A DNA stretch of 64,000 bases from Paragonimus westermani (Eukaryota > Platyhelminthes > Trematoda > Plagiorchiida > Troglotrematidae). Position numbers and translations under genes: made by a program. Below, in pieces: positions 1 through 12,164 of this stretch. Under the pieces are notes generated by a model. That model worked only from the letters and a program-made list of their open reading frames with translations, had not been told where the DNA came from and searched no databases. The stretch is taken from contig QNGE01000276.1 of assembly GCA_008508345.1 (NCBI GenBank), positions 81,557 through 145,556 of the forward strand, given 5' to 3'. Numbering within the stretch: position 1 is the first letter of the stretch; every line of letters begins with the position of its first letter.

Positions 1-1747
1 GTTATCTAACATAGTACTCTTGAAGCAAATTAAACTACGATTGTGTTCACTGCCATGGGTCTTTTGTTCCCACTTTGTCGAGGTTGGTTGTGGATCGGGG
101 TTTGTTGTTAAGTTGCTGCTAGTTCAGCGAGTTCTATTGCAACAGGTGTTTTGAGCCAAGAATGTGAACTGCTCAAGGATTGTTTACTCAGTAGATAAAC
201 GAAAAGAGTATGTGATTCAACACAACCTACAACAAAAACATTTATTTTGACATAACCCTAATTCCAGGGCACCACAATTGTTGATGCCAACTTTACGTAC
301 GGAAAACACCATTTCACGCCAGAATGCATTCCCATGTTTTTTCTCGTATTCCTGCTAAGGTTGTTTCGATACCCAAATACGTTCTTATTAACCGTTTTTT
401 CACCATCTGTTCAGCGCTCATAGACCGTTGCGGCAGTCACAACAAGGTCAGAGGGAATGGACCGGACAAAAAAGCCAGACAGTACAGTGTAAGCGTGCAG
501 TTGGGATGACAACAAAAATTGGCACGATGGTCGAGAACGCTCATGAGGGCGACAGAGATGTTTGATCATATCAACCGTGGAGGTCATTTAAAACTGTACT
601 GTGTTAGGCCTTTTGTAAAATATTATTTGTGAAGTATTAAAGACTTCCCCGATAAAAATTGTGCAAATTATACTGATGTGCTTGAGAGGCAGATAACGTC
701 TTCACCTCCGCCGAATTTACCGCTCTATTTTGTAATTAGAATGGATTTCTGTATCCGTCGAAACGATTCATTTTCACTGTGCTTGACCTATTTGTTTCGA
801 TGATGCCAATTCGTCGGGCGCTTGCTCCTTTATCGAAGCCAGTCGCAAGCGATTGTCTTCGAAAATTATTGTTTTCAATCATCTTGCAAGTTACAAATTG
901 AATTGAACCACTGCTTCCTCTTACATGGTGCGTTATCGTAATCATTGACGATCGATGTTTTAATGATGCCGTGGTAATCAGTTTTGCTAGACTTCGTTTT
1001 ATGCTCCTCATATTTGTTCGTTAACTTGAGACTGTTTTACACTCAGTTTCTGACAACTCTTATCCAGCTGACAGATAGTGACGTTAAATAGTTATTACAA
1101 ATAACTGGCATAAAGATAATATAAACCAAAATTTTCGCAGTTTTCGCTCATTTAATGTGAGCATCATTTTGTCACGTATGAATACTATATTGGATCAAAT
1201 AACTGTAACAGCCCTGTTTTGTGTTATTTTTAACGAAAGTAAGTAAAACATAGGACATTACGTCTGCTTCAAGGATTGCATAAAGTATGGGAAAATTGAA
1301 CGTTTTGATTCAAATTTGTCGATTGAATGATGCACAGTTGTTGACCACAGTAATGTTGCAACTCAGCGGTTGATTGAACTGTGTTATGGTTTGATACTTC
1401 ACAGAAAAAATGACTAAAAGGTTTGTCAGATCTCACCTCACTGCAGCAGGCAAGGTCCAGGAGAAAGTAGAACTGCTACCGAGTACTTGGGGACTAATGA
1501 CAAAAGAAACGCTTAAACAAGACAATCGCATTTGGTGTCATATAATCGATATGACTAAGAAAGAAGTCAAACTGCCTCGCCGTTTTGCACATCTCCTTTA
1601 AATTATTCAAAATTCTATTCTACGATTAAATGATGACAATTTTAGTTAACGAGTTCGCACTTTCCACCCAACAAAACCACTTACATACATGAATAAGAAA
1701 ATCAGTCGTATAGAGTTAGCCCTGAATACGGCTTTCGTCATTCACAG
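1..1747. other. unassigned AT-rich DNA
   Basis: I see no recognisable gene, RNA or repeat here. Open frames of 60-90 codons exist on both strands but overlap and show no family motif. The last bases (about 1720-1747) form a pyrimidine-bearing run ending in CAG, which is the acceptor proposed for the next feature. Confidence 0.4.
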
Positions 1748-2022
1748 GTAGACTTGACGTTTAAGACAATACTCGCATGTTTTGCGATTCACTGCTTGCA
1801 TACAGATTCGTTCACTGTGGCGGACAAAGTGGGCACACTGTTCCCCCGTGACGTCCTTCATCACTTAATAGAATGTATGTTCCAGAATACGAATACGCCA
1901 TTCGTGCGAGCTCAGTATTTGACCAAGATCTTCACCTATCAACGCATCAATGTGGACCCGCAACTGCTGCTTCACTCTCGCCTTCATTACGTTCTAGACG
2001 TTCTGAATGGGATTCGGCATAG
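1748..2022 (+). CDS. candidate internal exon of an unidentified host gene
   Basis: A 275-nt segment is fully open in one frame and is bounded by a plausible acceptor (a stretch ending ATTCACAG at 1747) and donor (CATAG followed by GTGAATATGG at 2023). It starts in phase 0 and ends two bases into a codon. The peptide is about 91 residues, leucine- and histidine-rich and probably helical, with segments such as KVGTLFPRDVLHHLIECMF and IFTYQRINVDPQLLLHSRLH. Base composition is visibly more GC-rich than the flanks. From memory the second half loosely resembles the helical repeat region of Mediator subunit 23, around its FSYR...LLSHLH stretch; that is speculative and no gene is named. An open frame of this length can also arise by chance in 64 kb, so the splice signals and composition carry the call. 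Confidence 0.33.
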
Positions 2023-4355
2023 GTGAATATGGTGCTAATCATGATAGTTTCCCTCCTTGATAAGGAATTTCGAAAAAGATGCTGTCCAAATCAGTATGGC
2101 AAGGAGCACCGTTGCAAATTACCACTATGGATGAGATAGCTACGGTGATCTTCAGTTTACTTATCACAACACGGAACCATTGATTACAGTCAGTACATTT
2201 ATGGTCACTGCATAGGTCGCATTAGAACCTTCTGTCATTGTTCCAGTCAAATGTAAGTTTTGGTCTTGCTGTTGCTGAAAGAAATGCATACTTCCGTTCC
2301 CTTCAAAAGATGTCCCGTTGACCTTGTGCAAAACAAGCTGAATTTCGTCTCATCAATCAATCAAAGAGTTTTGGAGCTCGCCTAGCACTCCAACAATCGA
2401 TAAACAAAATGCCGTCCTACCGCTCGGCTCTCATTGCCGGTCATGCTTCTAACGAATCAGAAGCGACGCATCGCGCCATTTCGATCGATCGACTCAGTTT
2501 GGATGGTCGAACGATTCCATCCAGTCAATCACATTGAGCGATGAAGCACGTAATAGAAAGAGACAAACGAATAGAGTTACTGTGCACAACAGATAATGTG
2601 TAGAAGTGGTACTTCAAGGAAGTCCAAAGACAATTTGCTTCGTCAAAGTGCTGCATCAAGAAGCAGTGAATAGCCAATTCTCTCGGACGACACCAGCCAC
2701 CCTAATAATTTTTGAGCCGTAGTCCATACTCCACAGTGATGTCCAGCGATGGAACTTGGAGGGACGGGATCAAGTTCATTTTTGAACTATTAAAAGTAGA
2801 TAGTACTATCTCCATGTTTCTGTGCTAACTGTGGGTAAAATCACATGAGTAACTTTGCAACATGTGTGCTGTTCAAATGCAGTTCAAAGAATACGGTTCG
2901 TTCTAGTAACTTGATTCCTTATCTTTTATTTAAAGCATAGGTCGAAACCTATGGTTTTCTCATTTTTATGTTGTGCTCCAAGGCTTGATCTGTTGAAAAT
3001 CTACCCTACGAAGCAGCATAATCCAAAAGGCCAGTAATGTGAATCTATTAGATAGGACGAGATCGCCATTTCTAATAGAGTTACAGTGCCAAGGGTCGTA
3101 GAGACGAGAAGTTACACTCCCTGTTTTGTACACAAAATAGATATCTTATGTGATGTAGTCGACATCCACTCCAAAAAATGTGTCCACAAAACCGTCGAGT
3201 TATAAACCTCATATCGAAGCATCACTTTTCTGTTGAATGTACGCAGGCTGTCATCCTACCTCAATACTTGATTCTTTGATAGGGATAACTTATTCGTTTA
3301 ACAAGATGCCATCAAGATATGGGTCGTTTGCTTTGATTAGCTTCAGATGAGTAATCACAACTTATGATCACCTGTTGATACTCGTATGTATTGGTTTCAA
3401 CAAACTAAAGGTGCAACATACCTCCTGTACGGCTTGTATTGGTTCACCAGCTGAAATCGGCACCACGCACTTGAGGTCAGGTCAGTTTACAATTACCAGG
3501 TCGTTTATTGTTAGCCGACAATCACCATATTCAGTAACCCTACTTCGCAGTTTTATTTTCCACTGTTGTCATGGTAACATTTTGCAAACATACACACTGG
3601 GCTTCAGGCTGACTCCGGTTATACGACAGAGGGATTAGCTTGTTGATCACTAACCTAGCTTCAGAGGTATAGACTTCTAGTCTATTTTTTTAACCGCCGG
3701 TGTTACTGATATATTTTCTTACGTAAACGAGACAGTTCTCAATCTGACTATCGTGATTACCAGTGAGTAAAACTACGAAACGGTAATAGAATTAAAGAAG
3801 CGTGTTACGTGGAATTTTTTGGGCTGTGAATAAAGTGACTGATATCAGCGACACAAGCTGCCCTGAAACAAGTCACTCACTGTGTGGAAACTATTCGAGT
3901 TGTCCAAATCGACCGCAAACCAAACAACTCTGTGAATAGAGACCAGATAGCACAATGCTATAATTTTTGCAGTGTCATTGTGTTCGAAAAACAACTTTAA
4001 AATTACTGATGGTCAACTTGAAAACTTTAAAATTGTTGTTTGATTGGATTGGTACATCAATACACGGTAGTGAAGTAGAACGGTCAACAACTGCTAGTAT
4101 TTGCTGGGTGCTTCCCAAGAATTTCGTGGAGCGGATTTTGCATCTGGTCATCTTTGTGGTGAATAAGATCTTCCTGATGCTTTTCTGGTTTGTTTGTTGA
4201 GTGTCACCTAGTGGTAGATTTATTTCTGTCCATGTAAATCTAGTTGTGCCTAGAGTCCAGCTAGTTCTACTTTGAAATATACCGTTTCCTGGCTACCTTA
4301 TAGGATATAACCATGCAATTTCACTGATCACTGTCTGACGGTTCGCCTTTGCCAG
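2023..4355. other. no recognised feature
   Basis: Possibly intronic if the preceding exon is real. I find no repeat family, RNA gene or protein motif. An open stretch near 2409-2537 has a coding-like composition but no splice support. Confidence 0.4.
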
Positions 4356-4527
4356 GGAAAACGAAGTGGCAGTGTGGCCAATATGTCTTCATCGTAATTG
4401 AAATGTGCTTAAACACAATCATCTGTGAACTAAAATACCAGCGCGGATCTCAGTTTGCTTTGACGACGCCCATTATGCGAACGTCGGCGTCACTGTTTCG
4501 ACATATGAAAGCAGAACATCCCAAGTG
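4356..4527 (+). CDS. weak candidate exon, possible zinc-finger-like end
   Basis: A 172-nt segment is open between a good acceptor (TTCGCCTTTGCCAG) and a G|GTAGGT donor. Its peptide ends SASLFRHMKAEHPKW, which recalls the histidine half of a BED-type zinc finger. The matching CxxC half is missing; only one nearby cysteine (CELKY) precedes it. It could be an exon, a decayed hAT-type transposase fragment, or chance. The frame is not phase-compatible with a direct join to the 1748-2022 segment. Confidence 0.18.
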
Positions 4528-5634
4528 GTAGGTTGGCTAAAACACACCTTAAGATGATTCATTTAGCTACCCAACCCAATTGATTCATCATTGAACCTTA
4601 TACTGACTGATGGACAGTCCGGATCATCGAGATTCGTAGACTGGAAAATTAGGGAATGATCCTTCAGAAAGAGTGAAAACCGGTGATCCGTTTCAGTTGA
4701 ACCGAATGACCATTTTTATCAGATAGTGGTCCACGTCCCGATAGATCGAGTCCAACCGGTTTATATCTGTGAGGGTGCACTACACGTGGGACTAACAGCG
4801 TTCAACGATTGGCTACGTCCTATTTAATGTCTTCTTCATTTTTGTCAGTAATCGAACTCATCACGGGTTCATCTTCAATTTGTCTTTCTGTTGATTGATA
4901 TGGCCGCCTTTTGTGGCCTTCCTGAGCCCGCCTCGAATTAGATCAGATAAGGAGTTTATCCCGACTCAGATAACGGTTCAGATTTGTTGACCCCTTTCTG
5001 ATGCCTTGAACCTTTTGATAAATTTGATGTTGAACTCTGTGGATAGATATGTGCACAAAGGCGCATAAATGTTTGATCTGAGCAAACACTTTACACTTTT
5101 TAAATAAGAACGTGATAAAACGGATGCGCTGGAGAAGTAAAAATGAACTAACGGTTATATAATTGTTAACTGGATACACCCAATGGCCGGTTGCAGCTAC
5201 AACCTTCCCATGAACCATTCAGCTATCTGGTTTATACAGAGAACGTCTGTTATGAATTCTGCTGTTGTTAGAGGGCACGAGTACAGTGAAGGTGAGCAAT
5301 CACACTATACTACACGTCAGTAACCAGGTACAGACCTGCGGTTAATGATCGAAATAACCTGTCAGGAATACCAGAAGTAACACGACAGTACATTCTGGCC
5401 TGAAATGATGTTTTCCATACATAAAGTTGGCACCAAAAATCTTGGCGCCCTGGAATTATTGTTGTGTGCAAACGATTGTTCTCATTTTAGGTGATGTTGA
5501 ACCATGCACTCCTTTTATTGATCTGCTGAGTAGGCAGTCTTTGTGCCATTCGTTCTTTCGGCTCGCAACAATTAGTGCCGTAATTAGGGTTGAGATTAAA
5601 GTTTCTATGGCCACTATCTTTCAAAGATAGAGGA
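4528..5634. other. no recognised feature
   Basis: Nothing identifiable apart from isolated splice-like motifs, such as a 52-nt open piece at 5240-5291. The boundary with the decayed Gypsy copy downstream is not visible as an LTR. Confidence 0.35.
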
Positions 5635-5639
5635 CGTCC

Positions 5640-6185
5640 GGAGATTTCCAAAGAAATTTGATGACGTATCCAAGAGGTTCGGAATCATGACCAGCCGGGC
5701 GAATCTGGTGGTTCAGAGTATGTTCCGTGAGGGCAGACGTTGCTACAAGCAGCGTGAAAGAGTTATGTGGAGTTAAAGTGAGTTGCCAGGAAAGAGGCGC
5801 TGATTACCGAGTATGGAGATGTTGTTTTTCATGCTCTGTCACTACTGACAGCACTGTCAAGGATCTTGTCGAAGGTGGACCGGGGTTTTGGACGACGCGT
5901 GCTGACTGATCAGCTCTTGGATGGAATGCCTCCAGGAGTCTGGAAGCAGCTCACGATGGTTGTCGTCGGATGTCCAGCGACTTTGAATAATTGGATGATG
6001 CGGCTTGTCATGTGCCAGAGGAAAACTCCCTGACAGTCAACGAGTTGAAGGCAGGCGAACCAACTAAACTGACCGACCTTCGTATCGCAGTGGGGAGGCT
6101 GACGCAGGAAATGGCTGTTTTGAGACGAAGAATACGAAACAACATGGTGGAAGATTTGGACACTAGCGGAGATTTTGTTCGCTGA
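5640..6185 (+). pseudogene. gag-like remnant of Gypsy copy G2
   Basis: Broken frames carry gag-like text. FPKKFDDVSKRFGIM and the arginine-rich FREGRRCYKQRERVMW lie near the start. A terminal piece (5991-6185) contains KLTDLRIAVGRLTQEMAVL, a helical heptad-like stretch. Stops and frameshifts separate them. No CCHC zinc knuckle or DTG/DSG protease motif could be read between here and the RT remnant. The assignment rests mainly on position just upstream of the pol remnants, so it is tentative. Confidence 0.35.
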
Positions 6186-6699
6186 CAGGAAAAACCTTTA
6201 GTAAGATAAACGCTTCCTTGATTTTTTTTGTTTGAGAAGGGAAACCCATTAACAGGTGCGATCGCTATGGCGGCAGTTCAGGCTACGGTAAAAGCCAGTG
6301 GTAGATAACACTGCTGATGGAATGGTAAGTTCAGTGATTTACCTATGGCCATGTGCGATGGCTGTTTGGACTGTCATAATTATTGGCCTAGCAGAATATG
6401 ACGTCTGAATTCTTCATCACTTAATCAGACAGCCCCATGTCATTCCTCCTGTTGCAAGCCAGGCTATATCGAGTGCGGATTTTTCTCGATCGTGCTGAAG
6501 CCGTGGCTGATCTGAAACGTTACAAACTTAACCTATTTCGGTGTGGTTTCACTGATTAGAAAGCGCTTAGTGGAACTGAGATGAACACAACTAGATCGAA
6601 TCCAACCAATGACAACCGGCTATTAAATGAAATGATATGCATATTTCCGGAATTACTCCTTAAAAACAAAGACCTTTAGTGATATTGTGACCGGACTGA

Positions 6700-7117
6700 A
6701 TACGAAATCCCCATCATCCCAACATGACTTTGACCACTCGGTCGCAGAAGAAGTGGAGTGCACTTGCGGCAAAATATTGAACAGCAAGTGGAAAACATGC
6801 TGAATGAAGAAAAGGTCGAAAGGGCGGACAGTCCCTTTAGTTTCCGCGCCTTGTTGAGGAAGGAAATCAATGGGAAGTTTCTATTTCGTGTCTACTTTAC
6901 ACGGCTGAACGAGATTACGTTCATGAAAGTTGTGATCGACATTTCCATGTTGAAATTGACCACAAACCCTCTGAGGTGGATCAAATCAGCGAATGATCCC
7001 ATTGGCAAACCAGACTCGTTTGACGTTACGACTACAAAAATACGAAGTCACAATAAGTTGTGTCTGAAAAGAACGGTGTTCCTGACTTACTGTCCCGAGC
7101 GCAGCACCTGGACTTGA
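6700..7117 (+). pseudogene. Gypsy G2 reverse transcriptase start fused to RNase H end
   Basis: After the EIPI stretch at about 6702, the frame at 6758 reads a canonical Gypsy RT entry: QQVENMLNEEKVERADSPF, then a degenerate equivalent of the FRFCVDFRRLNE motif ending TRLNEI. The next residues should lead to the first catalytic aspartate. Instead the frame continues into LKLTTNPLRWIKSANDP, the counterpart of ETDHKPPEWIKSSKDH in copy G1 (about 24262). The RT catalytic motifs (LDLRSGYWQ, YxDD) and the RNase H active site are therefore deleted. The junction lies near 6945, inside the run GTTGTGAT. Confidence 0.6.
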
Positions 7118-7219
7118 TGGGGGTTGACAATATTGCACTGAAGAACAATCTCGGAATGTTATAAGCAACACAATAGGAATACAGCGATCCGGTAGTGGTT
7201 GACTAAATTCTAACGACAG

Positions 7220-7560
7220 TACAGCCGCCGGAGGTCGAGAGACATCTGGAAGTGAATGCTTTCATAGGGCACTGGTCAGACTCGTGTCTGTATAGTGGTG
7301 GAATTCTAATGTGTCACCCGTGAGAGGGACTGGTTGTATCGGCAGGGACTGAAAGATAATGTCAACATTTACATACTGGCTTACCAGCAGCGTCAGTTAC
7401 AGAAGGGCACAAAGCACTCGAATCATCATTACATTCAACCACTCCCCGTCAGTGGAACTGAGAAATTATGGTCAATGGGCGTGGTGTGTCCCATTCTGGT
7501 GATCACTTCTGTGCAATGGTACATCATAGCCGAGAATAAACATTTCACAACGTAAACCGA
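7220..7560 (+). pseudogene. Gypsy G2 integrase N-terminal zinc region and core start
   Basis: The frame gives the linker preceding integrase (VNAFIGHWSDSCLYSGGIL, equivalent to the ALW.QW..LVL.DGVLYR pattern of Gypsy elements). It continues with DWLYRQGLKDNVNIY, corresponding to the W(Y)WP...DV segment of the zinc-binding region, and then IQPLPVSGTEKLWSMGVVCP, corresponding to LQPLPVG.P...VGMDVVGP. The zinc-binding residues are largely lost, and the first catalytic aspartate of the DDE triad is replaced (MGVV where the family has MDVV). The frame closes at 7555. Confidence 0.5.
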
Positions 7561-7990
7561 AGTGACCAATGTATTTGAAGAGTGTGCGAATGCTGTATGC
7601 AGGGTTACAATTTAATACATCATTACAAGTGGTCGAATACCCTCAAGGCATATTGACCGAACACAGCTGATGGTTCGAAACTAAGGAGCTTCGGAAATCA
7701 TTGGATCGTTTGGAAATCAAGAAATTTTGCTAAGCACCATAACACCCCGTATTAAACGGACTGATGAGAAGAAACAGTCACTCAATCGAGTAGTGATTGG
7801 CGGCTGAAGAAAAAGGCTGGGAGAAAATTTTACCATTGATTCTGTTGGTTAACCGCTCCTCAACACAGGGCACAGTGAAAAGTTCACAGTTAGAGCTAAC
7901 GTCATTCTTGCCTGTTGGTCAGGAAATTGACTTATAGGAATACCGATTGATGAACATTTGTGGATTAGCAAAGACACAAAGTTTGACCAA
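7561..7990 (+). pseudogene. Gypsy G2 integrase core end, broken
   Basis: Scattered frames continue the integrase core. RHIDRTQL resembles the HSDQGT segment carrying the second catalytic aspartate. FGNQEILLSTITP followed by RIKRTDEKKQSLNRVV corresponds to the segment around the third catalytic residue and matches SVKRTDGAEQSHNQRIV in copy G1. FTIDSVG..LLNTGHSEKF matches the next G1 segment. Several stops intervene. This confirms that G1 and G2 belong to the same family. Confidence 0.45.
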
Positions 7991-8020
7991 CCAGAATCTG
8001 TCAGTTGAATCAGAGATAGC

Positions 8021-8870
8021 CAGGGAGTAATCTATTTCAAAATTTTACTTTCATACCCTGTGCCTCCATATATCCCTGCATCCTTACACCTCAGTAGGTA
8101 TTTGCAACTATAGTTTGTAATCAACACCTTTAAAGCGATTAAGTGTTTCCCACTTTTAGCATATGATGTGGGTTGAAGTCAGCGAGAATATAACGGTTAT
8201 GCAGTTGTTGGAGGGGCAAAAGCGGGAAACATATACATACATATTCCGACACATTTATTTGTTTGATGACGGATCCTAGTTTATATTTGAAAAGTCACAA
8301 TAAATCATTCACTACTCAATGTGTGCCTCTTTTTCAACTACTTTAAATATACGCATATATATTCGCATAATCATACAACTACAAATGATGAGAGCAACTG
8401 GGTTTCTTTTGTGTGGCAAGTTGTGTACTTATATAAACAGCCTGTTCTTCATAGTGCAAAAGATAGGCATATCGGTCGAACCAGCTAAGAGCAGCTCGAG
8501 TGACCACCAATGAGTGATTGGTTTTATTTGGCAAATGAGTTTACTGCAAGTTTAAGCTACTGATTTGAAGTTACTGAACATGACCTACTCGAATAAAGTA
8601 CGGCTTCGCTGTTGTTCTAGATACTTGCAGTTTCTAGCGGGGTTTATCCAACAGTGTTCCGCATAACATGACCTCATTATGAATTCCTGTGAGTTTTTGC
8701 GACTGGTTCATTGTTAGAAGACAGAGGTGATTTTGGCGAACAGTCTGTTTTCGGTTATTCATCATCGGGCCAATTACATAACATTTTATACCATCATGGT
8801 TGTCAAGCGAGAAGAAATCAAGAGCAATTAGTCACATAACTACATCAAACGGTTGTGAATTGGACGACAA
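8021..8870. other. no recognised gene
   Basis: AT-rich DNA. The part nearest 8870 is probably the 3' untranslated end of the minus-strand PLE next door, but no end signal or duplication could be defined. Confidence 0.35.
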
Positions 8871-9536
8871 TTAAGTAACAAAATTGACCTCCGGAGTTGT
8901 CAAGTGGGTAATGGGGGGCCATGGTAACCGTAGGGTCTGAACAAATTTCTTCTGAGCGCACAACTGTGGATTGCGCAACCGGATTCCGATCGCTTCCGCG
9001 GTGGCCAGAATACGAAATTTGACTCCTCTAGATTGACGGCTGGGCAGGCGGTAAATGGGCTGGAAAGCCACTTCTGGGGAGATTTGGTGCCCTGTGTCTA
9101 CAAGGTGCGCCAGAATTGCACTCGAAATGGACTTCACCTCGCCCTTAGCTAGCCAAGTGGGGTGGTGCTCACGTATCCTCTGAGAAAGGCGCCTGGTTGT
9201 GCGACCGACGTAACTTGCTCCACAGGAGCATTTGAAGGAGTAAACACAAAATGAAGTCACACATTTAGGCAACGTATCTTTGAGTTGTACGTGGACTACC
9301 GGGTTTGATCCGAATGTGATTCGCAGTTGTGCCGCATTGTAGGTCTTTTCAATTGCGTTACGTATTCTGCGAGTCACCAATTCGGCCAAGGCCTCGCCTT
9401 TGTAAGCTAGCGTCATGTAAACGGACTTCTTTTCCGCAGATAGGAGCTTAGCTTTTGGTTCTGTCAGTTCCATATGTTTATCCACGAATTTTACAGGATA
9501 AGAGTTCTCTGCGAGTATCCGCCGTAAAAAGACCAC
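8871..9536 (-). CDS. Penelope-like element, truncated: GIY-YIG endonuclease end
   Basis: An uninterrupted 221-codon minus-strand frame encodes the C-terminal part of a Penelope-like retroelement protein. Residues 1-25 (LRRILAENSYPVKFVDKH) match the segment after the RT domain. The GIY-YIG endonuclease follows: CVYSF (97-101) stands for GIY, YVG (109-111) for YIG, with Cys103 and Cys105 as the C-x-C between them as in PLEs. Arg residues follow in RTTRRLSQRIREHH (112-125), the helix AILAHLVDTGH lies at 140-150, and the catalytic Glu is at 181 in ILATAEAIGIRLRNPQLC. A stop sits two codons before the apparent GTG start, and no RT motifs occur beyond it, so the copy is 5'-truncated, as PLE copies often are. 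It would nick target DNA for integration if expressed; as a fragment it is probably inactive. Confidence 0.8.
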   Translation of the reverse strand: MVFLRRILAENSYPVKFVDKHMELTEPKAKLLSAEKKSVYMTLAYKGEALAELVTRRIRNAIEKTYNAAQLRITFGSNPVVHVQLKDTLPKCVTSFCVYSFKCSCGASYVGRTTRRLSQRIREHHPTWLAKGEVKSISSAILAHLVDTGHQISPEVAFQPIYRLPSRQSRGVKFRILATAEAIGIRLRNPQLCAQKKFVQTLRLPWPPITHLTTPEVNFVT

Positions 9537-12164
9537 TTTGGTTCATTGTTCTCCACACGATATATAAGCTAACATATTATGCGCAAACCGTCCAACTAGA
9601 AACAACGGACGGTGATCTAAAACCGCAAACAGTTGCTTTCTTGGAGTTGGTTCCTAGGAACGGCGTTCTAACTGTACACTAAAAAGGAACTGCATTCGGC
9701 CAAAATCGCTCTTCATTGAACTAGAAAGTTGAAGCACCATTTTAATTTTGTTGTAAATTGCTTTTCAAAACAATATGCAACACTCCAAGTATCACAACTG
9801 GTTATTTTGTTTAACGATGAAGACAATTCGCACTTTGCTTTCAGTCGAACTACTGTTGAGAGAGAGAGGGGGGAAACTTTCTAATTCATATGAACTAAAG
9901 CTACGTAATTGAGTTAGAAGTACACATGTCGAAAGAAAGCGAAGAACTGAAATACAGGTTTAACGAACATTGTTTGATTAGAATCCCAATAGAACGATCA
10001 TTTCACGATGGCTTAATTTGCTACGAGGAGTACACGAAAAAGATAGTGAACAAGTGCCTGAGTTAATTATAACGAGTAGAATTTGTTAGACGATTTGGAC
10101 AAAAAACCAAAAATTTGAGAAACATATCCCAACAGTTAGTGCACGGAAAACGAGTAGTACTGGTTCATAACAACCCTCTGGGTCAAAAGACAGTTCTGTA
10201 GCGTACTAATCTATCGATTGGTAAGGTGTGTTGAACATCAAAGACACTTCCATTTGGGAGAACTGAACAAATTAGGGGAAAGCTCTGGAATATCAGTATC
10301 CTCTGTGTGGATTTCTAAGATGTCTGCTCAGCCCAAACTAAGAGTGTGGCAGCCGCACTCATTTGTTTAACTTTTCTGAAAGAAACTAAGGTAGTGTAAG
10401 ACAAACACGTTCTAAACTACAACCAGTTGAAACGGAAAAGACGAAGTATGTTGTTAACTGATCGCTTCACGCTTATAATTAACTTACACAATGCCTGCCG
10501 ACTTATGGAGCATTCGTCTGCGTGTAGTACGCTATGCTACATACTCTTTAATAAAAAGGCTTTTGGGATGCAACAGACTGTCACAGACAACATTAATATG
10601 ATTTCAGTCAGAGCCGAGTTTGACAGAAGTGATCAACCTGAAGCGAATGATTAATGGAGTTTTACTCCACAAGATTTCTAAAGGAATTTTGATGAATCTT
10701 TGCATATTACACTATTGCATTACTACATGGAGAAGTGCTTTCCGTAAATTGTTCCACCTAATCACACGATAAAAATTACATACATCTGTGAGGGCATTCG
10801 AACATCAGAAAATTCTTTACTAACAGACTGATGTTATGTGGTTATCAGTAGTGCCTCAAATTCATAGATGTGACTAATACCAGCGACTCTCACACGACTC
10901 ATAAGTTAGGGGAAATGTTTGACTGAAGCAAGCCTTGAAGAGATGCTTTGCATTTGTAAATTATAGATGCATACTATTCTGTAATGTAATGGTTGCTAGC
11001 AAGATAGCGCGTTTTAAACGTTCCCAGCCTTATCACCAAGCAAGGCAATACTATCCACAATGTCTAAGTCTGCGACTCTGTTTTCTAAGAGAATTCTCAC
11101 ACCACAATCAAAAAACCATTCGTGGCGTTCTACAGCCTATTGTCAGTTGCGATGTTGAAGAAGAACAAAGATATGTGATAATTTTATCGTGCATCATTAG
11201 AGATGACGACCGGTTCAAGAGTTCACGTCGAACCTTAAGCCTATTTGAAGTCTGATTATGTGATAGTTCCAAATGGGTGTACAATTATCAGGTGCTCAAT
11301 ATTCGTTTAAGACTCTTAGATAACAGCCTTATCGGATAAAATGAAGACTGTCCTCATATTTTGTAACAGGACTGCAGTTGACCGGTAGCTATTTTTACAC
11401 ATCGTGGTGTTTGAACCGTTAAGGGATGAGAACCATTTGGTTATGGCATCCATAGCGTGTACGTACTGTAGCTGGTTCTTCGACAACTTCCTTCTTACAA
11501 GAAAGCTGCGTAGCAAAGCAGACCACAGCAACCCAGCACAGCTGGAATCGGTCAGACTCCCCAGTAGTCTATGCATCTGATTAGCCCGTCTTTCCACCGT
11601 AAAATGCCGCGTCTCGTCCTGGTCAGAGAGTCATTAGTACCTATGCGGGAAGTCGGTTGGTTGCGTAACATAGTTTACGTAAACGCCAAGTAACACAAGT
11701 GACTGGATACTGAACATGAAAGTGCACCTCTAAAATGCTCAATAAACTCCGTACACTCCTTTTAATACTAAGCGTAGTTGGATTTGATAACCGGTCACAA
11801 ATAATTGCTGTACCAAATGAAACCAACTTTTGATGCCGCCTACACACCTGGTGCTGTGCAGGGCAGAAAATTAACGGAGCAAAACACCAGTTTCGTGGAT
11901 CATAATTTTCGATCTATATGTAGCGTAATTATCTTCCGTGGACACTTTTGACATTCAGTTGCAAATTTGTTTAACAACATCATATAATTATGTTAAGCAA
12001 CCCTACGACTATGGACATATACCGTGATTGTAATGAGTATGGCTTTCTTGGACATGTTTAACGAAAAAGACATTACTGATAAGTAATAAGGAACTTTATT
12101 CAAAATAACCGGAATACGAATTAAAAGTGATTGTAAATTCAGCATTCTCATGCATTATCCTGCT
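9537..12164. other. no recognised feature
   Basis: AT-rich DNA with overlapping short frames and a short GA-rich run near 9859-9874. No family motif is visible on either strand. Confidence 0.4.

Larger units (their letters stand above)
5635..8020 (+). mobile_element. decayed Ty3/Gypsy retrotransposon copy (G2)
   Basis: Remnants occur in the order expected for a Ty3/Gypsy element: a gag-like stretch (5640-6185), the start of reverse transcriptase (about 6700-6950), the end of RNase H (about 6950-7010), then integrase zinc-finger and core parts (7220-7990). Frames shift and stop repeatedly, so it is dead. The RT catalytic region and most of RNase H are missing: the sequence passes directly from the RLNE motif of RT into the TNPLRWIKS end of RNase H. 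Integrase, mostly deleted in the related copy at 23-25 kb, is retained here. No LTRs or target duplication could be recognised, so the outer limits are approximate. Confidence 0.65.
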
